Shown here in pieces: positions 24,501 to 36,700 of a DNA stretch of 64,000 nucleotides. Each line of letters opens with the position of its first letter. Within the stretch, counting starts at the first letter, position 1. The stretch spans positions 118,486,957-118,550,956 of the forward strand of contig CM023449.1 of assembly GCA_013339765.2 (NCBI GenBank), written 5' to 3'. Source of the DNA: Haemaphysalis longicornis (lineage: Eukaryota; Arthropoda; Arachnida; Ixodida; Ixodidae). A program made the translations under genes and the position numbers. Below the pieces are notes generated by a model. The model did no database searches, was not told the origin of the DNA, and saw only the letters and a program-made list of their open reading frames with translations.

Positions 24501-24666
24501 ATAAGCAGACTTTTTGCTTAAGGTAGACTGTTCAGCAAGCATGAACGAGTCAGTGGAGAACTCTCAACACTTCCTCCATTCATGAAACACAAAAGCCGGG
24601 TTCAGGAATCTGAGCTGTTATTTACAAACTTCACGATCATGCAAATTTGTACAGTGGATTCTGTGC
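24335..24666 (-). promoter_or_regulatory. Putative 3' UTR and poly(A) signal of the BEN-domain gene
   Basis: Downstream of the TGA the minus strand holds about 330 nt of AT-rich non-coding sequence. The first good AATAAA, in the context GGGCACAATAAAGC, is at 24340-24335. The distal part of this UTR (from about 24490 down) is built from units of the 103-bp tandem array described separately. The transcript end was not observed, so this is inferred. Confidence 0.4.
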
Positions 24667-24746
24667 TCACACCTCACGGGAGAGCATAGTCGATAGGGAT
24701 GTTTTGACCCGGCCTACGTCCGCTTTGAACTCTGCCACGGTGTAGT
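24667..24746 (-). CDS. BEN-domain gene, last coding exon
   Basis: The acceptor TTTACATTCTTCAG is followed by ACTACACCGTGG, which completes a GAC codon with the last base of exon 5. It encodes 25 further residues ending SLSTMLSREV and a TGA stop at 24669-24667. This supplies the last BEN helix. The 80-nt length (2 + 26 codons with stop) fits the phase exactly. Confidence 0.82.
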
Positions 24747-27700
24747 CTGAAGAATGTAAATAAACAATTGCTTAGTACTAACAAATATCATGAACACTTT
24801 CGTTAAGGCAAAATATTTTAAAGAATGTTTCTGGCAATACTGGTGCCACTAAAATATGCAGGCTACAGCAGCATGCACATTTTTGCCATAGTACAGGCTA
24901 TGTAACAAAAGCCACCGCTGTATACAGCTCACCAATTGCACCTGTGATCATGGACATTAGCACTAAAGCATGAAAAGCTTGTACCAAAACAAATGAAGCG
25001 ACAGGAAATTCAAAACCGCCTCTGAATGCAGTCTTTCATTAGGGCTTGCTTGTCAGCATGATAAAAAATGGTCAGAACTTTTTCGCAACATCTTTTCTTA
25101 CAGCGTTTAAGCAGTTACTCAAGCAAAATTTATATTTTCATTGCTTTTTCCCAACATTTCTAGCAGTCAATCATTCCAGTCTGTCAATGCAAAGCAGCAG
25201 CTCTATTTAATGCAAAATTGAATCTTAGCTACAACTTGTATCCCTTTTCTGCGAAAATTCACAGCACTACCAGCTAGAGAAGTAACCTGTGACTACAAAA
25301 ATCACTCAACCAGAACAGCAACAAGTACAAGTAAAAACTAACTCACCGATGACAGCCTGCACCCTGGCAGAGTCGAGTGCAGTTTTTGGCAAAAGGTCCT
25401 TCCGTGCATTGTACTGTTTTCCAAACAAGGACTTCCCCTTCAGTTCCTCTTTTGTGAAAAGGTTCTTCAGAAGAGCCCTTGCAAATTTTGTGGCGTTCCC
25501 TGCGCAAGAATTCCTCAGGGCTTTGACCACTACCTCGCTTGCCAGGACTCCGTGGCCAAGATCCACCTGCAAGATAATAGCAAGTTGTAATTTTGTCAGA
25601 CTAATCAGGCCTCATAATGTCCACACAACGCATACCAGGGGTCGTACAAGATTCAGGAACAAGAATTCAAGGATATTTAAGGATTTTCAAGAGTGCAGGA
25701 AAGCACGTGTGCTAACATTTCACTACTGTTTTGACATGCTAAAAGTCTGCTTCTTTACATCTCAAAAATGACCTCAAGAAAAATGTCCTTGGAACAGCTC
25801 CACCCTCCAGTTTACTCTCCCTCCTCCAGTTTACTCCCACCCAACAGTAATACTGAGGGAGCTTTACAAAAGCCACAATTATCTTGAACTTTTTCGAGCT
25901 GTGCAAATGCTCTTAATACAGTCTTGGATAGTGAGGAAACATAACTCCAATACACCTTGCTATTCTCACCCCCAAAATTTGTGTTCATTACAGGGAGGGG
26001 GGGTGGGGGGGCAGATTGATGGACTCCATACCTGCCAGATTTCCCGAATTTTCCGGGAGACCCCGGAATTTTCATGGTTTTGTACGATTGTATGACCGAA
26101 ACAAAAATCTCCCGAAAACGCACCCGTCTTTGGCCAAATCTTTTTCCCAGTCTGGCCACAATGAGCCTACATATACCTGAACCCGACACCAATTAGCATC
26201 GTTATCAGTGAAGTGCTTAAAAAGCGTAGTCGCCCATGCACAGACGGTGAACCTGTGCGTCCCATTGTTAGTTTACTGTTGATGGAAGCGCAGCGCCACC
26301 GCCGCTTTCATTTACGCACGAGCACGGCCGTTCTGGACAGCAGTTCTGAAGATTTAGCCAGTCTCCAGTGGTGTAGCTTGTTGTTAGTTTAGACGAAAGA
26401 ACAAAACAGTTCAGTTCCTGCTGTTTTGTATTGCGCTTGCACTACTATTTCCAGGACTTTCTAAAAGGGGCGGCGGTAGCCATGTCGAACACTTAAGTGG
26501 TGTAGCTTGTTGGTAGTTTGGACAAAGAAACCATTCATTTCCTGCTATGTTGTAAGTAAATAAAAAATGTCTCTAAGGTTACCCATTTTGTTGTTGCTAC
26601 AACCCCGCCCCCCCTCCCCAATCAGATCTCCCTAATGCCATCCAGCAAACCTGATTGATTTGATTGATTGATTGTGGGGTTTAACGCGCCGACGCAACGC
26701 AGGCGATGAGACGCGCCGAAGTGGAGGGCTCCGGATTAATTTTGACCACCTGGGGATCTTTAACGTGTGCCGAAATCTCGTACACACGGGCGTTTTTGCT
26801 TTTCGCCTCCATCAGAAAAGCGGCCGCCGCGGCCGGGAAACGAACCCCCCCCCCGGCAAGCCTGGCAGATATGCGACTCTATTGGCTCTGGCCACCATCA
26901 AACCTGTAAAAAAAATATCCAGTAAAGCTTAGGAGCTAGATGGACCATGTTCTCACATTCATAGTTTTGCTTATCTGTGCTCATTTTTATTTCACCCTGG
27001 AGTGTCAGCCCCATTTCTTTTTCGAAGCGTAGTGGGGGATAGCTATGGCGGGGGCACAGCAACAGAAATATGTGGAATTAATAACAGGATGAGGCAATGC
27101 AGAAAGCAGTATGGAAAATTGGAAGGGGACAATTCTGCCTCGTCCGATGCAGGGCTTTCGTTCCGTACGAGCCAATGTGTAAAGAAGCAAGCCTGTGCTC
27201 CCAAGACCACTTTAAAATGTAAAAGCAGCATAAAGCAGCACTACAGCATCCCCAAGCTGGCCTTAAATTGTAAAAAGCATGTTTTGGATAAGCAGTGTGC
27301 AGGGCCACACTGATATAAGCCACGAAAGCCCAGTCACGTAATCAGGTCTCCCCTTTGTTGCTCAAAGAATCACGGGTATTCAAGAAGGAAAACTTCCAGG
27401 CTTCAAGGCCCTTGAAAAATTCACTTCTCAATTTCATGGGTTTTCAATGACCTGAACAAACCCCGGCATACCTTGCTAACAAGGGTTTTTGTTTAAAGAC
27501 ACACAACACGTACACTGTAGCATTTGCCCTAATTATATCACTATGTACACCACATATTTTGAATGAAAATTTAACTGTTAGTGGCCCCCAAAAGGAAGTC
27601 TGCTAGAAATTTTGTCTATTGTTTCCACGACTGTATATTTGAGTAAAAATAAATGAATTAAAAATAAAATTGACACCATATTTACTAGCGCAATGATCAC

Positions 27701-30700
27701 ACTTTCTTTCCAAAAAAATTTTACTGCAAATTTAGGGGTGCGTTTATTACGCGGGTAAATTTTTTCGCAAAAAACATTGGAGCACAGAAAAGGCAAGCAA
27801 GTTGCGGGTCAAAATTTTTACGGTAGGTCTCATGAACATAATAAAACTAATGAATAAAACATAATACACTTCCATCGCCAGCCGCTTTGGAAAGTGACGC
27901 AAAATGCGGTGTTTTCATGAATTACGGAACCGGAACACTGCAGAACGAGTTCGCTGTGAGGTTACAACAGGGCGACCTATAAGTGGCTGCTGCTGTCACA
28001 GTGCGGGACATCAAAACAGGCATGGGGACCGACGCAGCAAGCTGAGCAGCAAGCTGAGCTGAGATTTTTCTTTGTCTTGTGAGTACACTATGTGCATTTA
28101 GTGAGTTTCTTCCTCATCAATATTGAACGCATGCTTGCCGAAGTCTGCCGCAATAACGCAGCCATGTTCGCTTGGAAAGGGAAGGAAACAGGAGGTAAGC
28201 ACGATCATCATCATACATACCACATACTACTGCAGCAAGTTCAGGGAGCGTTCATTGCGCGGGAAATTAAAAAAAAATCGTATTTTGATGACAAACTTCA
28301 GGGGTGCAATCATTATGCGGGTAAATGCGGTAAATCATTTGCAGTTACTAAAAAAAGGTGCATTTTGTTGACTTAAGGCCTTGTTTGAGAAGCTTTGCTG
28401 TTGTTGAGGTCAAACAAGTGCAATGGCCCCGCATCACTACAAAAATTCGTGTGCCCAAATGATGGGTACCTCGCAACAGTGACTCGTCCAGCACATACAT
28501 AGCTTCTCGCTGCCACTACTGGCACTATAGGCTCAGAATTAGGATGGTGCTAGGGAAGTCCACGCAATGGTTTCAGAGCCGACGTGAAAGCAGTACTTGA
28601 TGCATGTGCAATTGATGCATGTGCATTAGGCACGACCAACTCTTGACATTTTCTGTACTGCCCATCCAAAGAAACCACATCAACATGCAACGTTCAAAAT
28701 CTCAAAATTCACTGGCTTGTGGCCACTGAAGGTATTACTGAAAACGTCATGGAAACAAGGTAAGTAACAGTTTTGGAAGTGGACATGACCATCACACAGG
28801 CTGCTGGAGAGTTCTAGCCCAGACACGTGAACATTCCAAACTAGTGCCCCATTACAGTTGTCATATGTTTTCTGTGATGTAATGTGGGCAAATCTTAACT
28901 GCATTTCATGCAATACATGTTTGTAATAGATAAAACAAAAGAAGGCAAAGGAAATACTGCCCCCCTTTCAGTTTTCATTTCCTTCAGAACAATAAATGGA
29001 AATAAAATTTTTTCAAAGGGCCTGCCTGGCAGCGACTGCCCAGGGACTTCTGGACTAAGAAGACTCCCCATTGCCACTACTACAAAAACTAATATTCAAA
29101 TAAAGTTTATTCCTCCTCCTCCTCCTCCTCCTCAGCTAGATATTTTTCTCAGCAGTTTTAAGGGACCATCTAAGCCATTTCAAAAGTCCCAGTTAATACT
29201 TCTGCAAATAAAATAGTTGAACCTACACAAACTGCAAAGCACCCACACCTTGAGGTAACTTTATTGTAAAAAAAAAAAAACACCCCAAAAAGTGTACGCC
29301 CTTCAAAGGCTAACTGCATTCAAAATTTCAACCTCTTGAAAACATTTCTGTATCGTTTTCCAAAAAGACTGCAACATACAAAATATGACAGCCGAAATGC
29401 ACGTATTTCGCACGCGCCAATGACGTGGCAGTTCTTGATTACCTCAGTGCACAACTTGTTAACTTTGATCATGATGATGTCTGTACTTTGGAACACTTTC
29501 AAAAACGTGTTATTTTTGCCTAGATCATTTCATACCCAGCAAAACTAAACAAACTAACAAATTCACCCCCTGGATCAATCGAAAGATAATTCACTTAAAG
29601 TGCAAAGCCAAGCACTTGCGATCTAAGCGTTGTGCCCCTTCTCAACTTAATCTGCGCTTGTGCAAGAGATACGCAAGTCAGGCCAAGAGTTTTTATTTTA
29701 ATACTACCCTGCCGAATTTTATAAAAGAGGACCCCCAGAAATTTTGGAGCTTTGTCAGCGAACGTAAAAAGAAGTAACAACCCTGCAACAACCAGTCATG
29801 CTAGCAAGGCTGAAAACGCGTATCACTAGAATTCAGCAAACAGTAACTTACCATGGGGGTTGCTGCGACCCGAGCAGGGCTCGTCCTCAAGTTTGCTTTG
29901 CGAGCTTTGACGCCTTTTTTAACATCCTGTAGGACTCTGAAATAGTGCAGCAAACAGCATTGTAAGAAAAATGGCAAATTTGGATGTCCCGAGCTATACC
30001 TGCACCACAAGACGTGCTGTAGTAGTAGAGGGCTGTGGATTAGGTTATATGCAAACACACGTTTTCGTTTTTTTTTTGCTTCCAATTACAATGACTTCCA
30101 TGGTCAGGATCAAACCTGCATTCCTCGGCTCTTTTTGTTTTGTCCACTTCTGTCTTTGTGTCCCTGTTATTTCACACTGTTCCCCAAGATGCAAGTGCAC
30201 CAACTAGCCCAATGCGCCACCTTGCTCAACACCACCCCAGCAATTCCTAAAAGGTTGCACAGGAGTCAGTAACGGAGTGGTCAATGGTGATTTTAGCGGT
30301 TTGATCAGACCAGTTGTGCCTGCCAACAAGCCTGCATCTGTGTGCCGACATACTGAAAATATTCTCGCTACTTCTGGCAACAATCTTCATCAAACGTTTA
30401 GCATAGAGTGAAAGGCCCCACTATAGCCTGAACTTCGTGGTATGGTTATTGCAAATGATTGTTACACTACCGTTCTTGCACGGTTCTAGTGCGCACCATT
30501 TTTTGCTAATTTTTTTGCCTTCCAATTTGTGTGTGCATTACAATTAAGCTCAAAACCTAAATCAGCACCAAGCAGCCAGCAGCATCGGTACGACACAAGA
30601 TTCCCTCAATACCCAACTTAATCTAATCCAAAACAATATATCAGTATCATGTGATTAAATTTTGGTGCACTTATTCCTTAATGGGTATACCTTTATGGGG

Positions 30701-33700
30701 TATGCCCCGTTTGTCTCTATGGGTATGCCCCGTTTGTCTCTACTACCATACACTAGTGTACATGACGAAGTAACTCGAACACGCATGCTCCTGCAACCTG
30801 CCCTTGTCAAAATAAACTGTCACAAAGGCACTGCGCCCAACTGCAAACATGGCTCAGTTGCATTGCAGGCACAGAATGATGTGTGTGGTTCCTTTTATGC
30901 ATCATGAACAGTGGCTTCAGGCTTGGAAGGTGATTTTGTGGAAAAGCAAAGCAGCCATCACGTGGCCTTAGAACATGCAATGCATTGCACATCACAAAAT
31001 TGACTTGTGTATATAAATATCGGCATTCTGTTAGCATTCCACCTCTTTCCCACAGCGGTGTAATAATAAAAGACGATAAAGGTAGAGCTGAATGCTTTAA
31101 TTCATACTTTCATTCGGTCTTTTCGGAAGAAAACCCACTCACGATTTCCACTCCCTTTCTGCAACTTACAATATGAATGATATTCAGATAACTGAAGCAG
31201 GGGTAAAATCATTGCTCGCTAATCTGAATGCACACTCTGCGCATGGCCCTGACGGCATATCAAATCAAGTTCTTAAACGCTGTGCAGCCCATATTGCTTC
31301 CTTTTCTGGTCGTACTGTTCACACTATCTTTAAAGCTGCGCAACGTTGCCCAGAGACTGGAAAATAGCTAACGTCACACCCCTACATAAAACCTGGTGAC
31401 AAAGATAAACCTTGCAACTACAGACCAGTTTCACTAACCTGCGTTTGCTGTAAAACCTTAGAACATATTATATACTCATGTCTTATCAAGCACCTTCAAG
31501 ATAATTTTTCACGCCGTGGCAACATGGGTTTCGGTCAGGTTTATCTTGTGTAACGCAACTTACTGAGCTTATTCACGATATCGCTTTAGGTTTCGACAAA
31601 GGTGTGCAGGTAGATGCTATTTCTTAGATTTTCAAAAAGCTTTCAATGTTGTTCTGCACAATCATCTGCTTTACAAGATGTTGTCTTTAGGCCTTCCCAA
31701 ATATCTCCTAAGCTGGGTGAAAGACTACTTGAGTGATCGCCAGCAGCAGGTCCTTGTCAATGGTGTTTCATCATCTCCTGTTAGTGTTTTTATCTGGAGT
31801 CCCACAGGGCTCCGTCCTTGCACCACTACTTTTTCTTATTTTCATCAATGATTTTCCCATCGGACTTAAATGCACTGTACGGTATATGCGGACGATTGTA
31901 TCATATATCATCCTGTGAAATGTGCCGAAGACGTAGATGTGATGCAAACGGACCTTGACAGAATTGTCACTTGGTGTACAGAATGGCAGATGAAGTTAAA
32001 CATCTCCAAATGCTATCACGTCCAATTTACGAACAAAAACAAAGTGCACTCTTCATTATCGTTGCAGAATAGTAGAATACAGACTGTAGACACGGTAAAA
32101 TATCTTGGTGTGACCCTCACAAAAACATTAGACTGGACCACCCACATCGATACAATAATCAGCAAGGCATATCGTCTTCTTTATTTCTTCCAGAGGAATT
32201 TTAAGGATGCCCCCCAAGCACTAAAAGAAACTCTTTATTTCACAAATATAAGACCACTACTTGAATATGCATGCACAACATAGGACCCCTCTACTGCAAT
32301 ATTACAAGAAAAACTAGAGAGTTCAAAAACGAGCTTCTCGGTTTGTAACCAGTAATTATAATTTTAACGTCAGGAGCTCAGAAATTATAAATAGTCTTGG
32401 ATGGAAATCGTTGAATCAGAGAAGAAAACTGGTGAGGTTGAAATTTCTGCACAGCATTTACAATAAGCAAACCGGAATAGATATAGATTTATATTTAAAA
32501 CAGCCACACTATGTATCCGCACGCAGAGATAATGCACGAAAGATTAGAGAATTCCAATGCCGCATTAATGTATTCAAACATTCATTTTTTCCTAACACTA
32601 TTAGTGACTGGAATAATCTCCCGAACGAAGTGTTTCTTGCAGCGAATTTTGCTGAGGCTATAGAGCATGCTGTATAATTTTATTTCCAGAATGGTATTTT
32701 CCTCATCTATTGTTGTTCAAATAAGTGTTTCATTGTTATTTGTCTTACACAAACAAATTTATGTGCTGTATACTGTTCAAAATAACCCCCCTACAATAAT
32801 GCCCTACGGGCGCTGTAGGAACGTGTAATAAATAAATAAATAAATATCGGCATACTAAGTGCTCTTTTAGCAATTTGGGTTAGTCGTGCCCCACCCATGG
32901 GTTATCTGTAACCACTCACAGGTCAATTTCATCAAACTTATTCCCAATTAAAACATATTTTGAAGACTTGAAGTCTATTCGGTGCTTCTATGACTTACGT
33001 ACTGAAGAGATGAGCCAGTTTATGCGCCATGCTTTGAATACGTTTCACTCTTTCCTGAGCACACTTACCTCTGTAATTGTCGACCCGCTTCTAGCTGCCG
33101 CCTCAGGACAGCGTTCTCTTCTTCCAAGTGGCTATTTTGGCTCGCAGCTCAGCCAGTTCCGCAGCATTCAGGCTGCAGCTCGTGCACTGGGGATGGTTTT
33201 CCACAGAAAATGGTTAGCCCCAAAACAACGATTATACAATTCAAACCAACATGAGAAATATGCACCCCTACGTTCACCATGTGTGATATAAGCCAGTCAA
33301 CAGAATACCTAAGAAAGGAACCATTAGCTTTCATTCATTTTACTTACTGTTTCTTGAAGGCAACTAGAGAGTAATTGTGAGAAAGAATCCCAGACAGTCT
33401 AAGTTAACCTGTACTCCCCCACCACAATAATTTCATGAATAACTTGTAGCTTTGGCCTTGCAAGTTCAAGTCACACACAAGTATTTTTTTTCTTGAGCTT
33501 GTTTGTACCATCTGATACAAAAAAAAGCAAGATACCAAAGACAGTTAAGTAAAAAAATGCAAATTTCAGCACAAAAACTGTGTGTAACCAGCCAGTACGT
33601 GCGAGTTCTACAATAGTTGCCAAACAACGGAGGCAGTTACACCGCTGGTCAGGTGAATAGAAACTGTGTGGCAATCAAAAAAGAACATTTTTTTAAAGAT

Positions 33701-36700
33701 AACCATAACTTTGCAAAAATGACCACTTGATGGAAACATGACACGCGGCCTGCGTGGAAATGACAATAACTGCCTATTTATACTTAGCCTCCACAGTATT
33801 AACTTTATGGCTACTGCAAAAACTACTGCTTGTTGACAACAACAGAAGAGGGTTAAGCATCCTGCATGCTAGTATTTTAAATGCCGAACTGTAACACAGC
33901 TCTATTGCCAACTTAGGTAGTAGCATGAAACACTACGAGCAATAAATGGCCAAAGTCGCCGACATATGAACTAGAGGTGCTGCAACCAAAACAGAGTTCA
34001 ACCAATAGGAACAAATGCTGCGCCAAAAAGGCAAGTATCTTGCATACAAAAAACTAAGGCGTGCGTGACATTTTTGATCAAGACGACACCGTGATATACT
34101 TCTGAATCCTAACAAATGGGTAAAACGGCAGTTAACGCAAGCTGCTTTACTGCAATTGTTTCCTGGCTCACCGGACCACATGTACTGTGGCGGTCACACT
34201 TAGTGGGAACACGGTAGCGCATGGCACGAACTAGTACTGGAGCATCCTAACGGCGTCGCTAGAAAACAGTGTGCATGCGCATTGCGGGGGAAAGGAGTGT
34301 ACAGATCTCGTCGCACACATCGCGTCATAAAGCTGCAGCGCGTCGTGTGCTACTTGCGAGCTGCCACCACTCAAGCAGCAGTCGACGTTGCCAGTGGCCC
34401 GCCCTGAAGGGCAAAAATAAATACTGTGGCGCTGCGAAAAAAGTCGAGATTTCTTTCACGCGCAAACAGAACGGTTGATGCAGGGAAGCAAGAAGGAATT
34501 GCAGTCTTTTCCTACGATGCGCATCGTCATTCTACCGCCATGCAGATTGCTAGCACCAGCCGTCACTGCGAGCTGCAGCACAAGTTTCAGCCGCATAGGC
34601 ATTACTTCAACAAACGTGGCTGAAGAAAATACAGCGCAGTTTCTTGAGTGTCGATTTGGAAGCAAAAAAGGCATCACTAAAGCAGGTGCCGCTGGCTGAA
34701 GTGCACCATGACATCCTAATAGTTTCTGTAACTCACATATGGAATGATGACCGGGCTTACCAGGCTAGCGTAGACTGGTGTATCCTAACCTGGGGTTTAA
34801 ATTGCGCCCTGTCATTGGTTGTATTCTTCCCGCTGAAGGAGACGCGCACTGCATGTGGGCCAGCTGTTCGTAACGGATCACTTGCGGAATATCGCCTCCA
34901 GTAATATGTCTGTGGTGTTATTATAGAGCGATGCTGCTGACCCGGGGGCACATAAGCCGTGTAAAATTTTTAGACTTGAAACTATGCAAAAAACGCAAGA
35001 TTTATTCTTAGCTGCCATGCCACCCCTCTCAACAACTTTCGCGGATGAGAGCAGGAAGCGTTCCAGGTCGGTTTTACTCCACAACTTACTATACTTTCAC
35101 TGATGCCCTAAACGAGGACGTTGCATGTGTTTTGCCAGAAGATTAAGAACGAGACCCTACCACATAGTCGGGGTTGTTCCCCAATATAAGCTGTGCTAGG
35201 CCATAAAATGACAGTTTGAAATCGAGAAGCTAGCTTCCCCGTAATGCTCCCGGACTGGGGGGCCAGCTAGCTTCTCCAGTTAACAAAAGTCCTCCTCAAC
35301 CTGCAGTAAAGCTAGTTATGCCGCGAGCCATAGCTTGCAGATGCAAGAAAATACACAAATTAAGAAGCAAACTAGGAGCTACTGTTATTGACAACATTGC
35401 AAAAAAACAAACAGAAGCATCGCAAGGCCGAGGCTCATTTTTCTGACGTTAAATGAGGTTTGTAATTAGCTGAGATTCATCCTTATTACTCCGGTTTTCA
35501 GTTGGCGCCACATGTCTGGTCTTGAAAAAAAAATTTCAAGTATGGCAGGCAGTGTGATAAAAAAAATCGGTGGTGGCCCTATGCTTTTGGAACAGCCTAG
35601 CAGGTGACAGCAGCGGCCTTTGCTTAGAGCGCATGCGGCTACTCTGGCAGAGTTTGCCACATCACTCATCACACGGCACTGATCCGACCGAACGGTCGAC
35701 GCACCCGTGATATTGGTAAAAAATTGGGCGAGTGCACATCAAAGAGATAAGAATTAAAATGCATGCAACAGCATGGTTGTGCTGAAGTCCATTTGCTCTG
35801 ACTAAAACAGATGACGCACAGTTGTGTTGAGAAAAGCACACCTACAGCAACACTAGTGGCAGTGGCGTGCACTGTGGCCCCTCCAAAAATTGGTTTGTTA
35901 TGGGGAGCAGTGAAACTGAGTTGTAATAAACGTTGCCAACTAGATGGCCTTAACAAGTAGCACCAAAGTGGATTTATCACCTCATCATCAAGCTGGGGTC
36001 TCCGGCCATTCGCACCTTGAAAATCCAGCAGCCCAGCATCCTCCACTAGCTTCGCACGTTTCTTTTCGAGGGTGCTTTGTTTGCCTGCAAGAAATGGTTG
36101 GTGGCGTACTGGGTGGTCGTCCCGAAGGTACACGCAAATTCGAATTCCACTCACATATATACTTTTCCGTAGCGAACATATGATATACACGAGAACCGGG
36201 CGACGTTTGAAAATCAAAGCGAGCGGATAACTGTTTAAACGGTCGCCGCTGTAGGTGGCTTCTGAAGGGAGACACTTTTGGTTCTTTTGCACGCGTTAAT
36301 TGCAACAAAACAAAATCGAACGTAGGCAATGTAATTCTAAGCAAATATATAAATTGCCTCAAATTATAAAACGCGTGCCACCCCTTTCAATAAATAAACG
36401 CTTAAACAGCTTCACAGAACGCGAACGCAGCACTGTTGTTTGCGTCACTATCTGAAATATGCAATGACGTCCAGAGTTTTCACACCACTGCCAACGCAAC
36501 AAAACGGGCAAGTTCTGAAATGTCCGTGGACGTTTAATGCCTAACAGCGCAGATCAGGGGGACATGAGACATGTCGTGAATTTCACGTTTGTCAGCACCA
36601 CTGACGCAGCTGCAAAGCGCGCTTTTGTTTGTGGCACACACGTGCTATTTAAGATTTAATTGTAAGAATGCACAATTCAAACACTATGCAACATCGAAAG

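Noticed and set aside
29380..32839. Twin-priming as explanation for the two CR1-like LINE pieces
   Set aside because: Twin priming inverts the 5' piece; both pieces are in the same orientation and the second has its own duplication.
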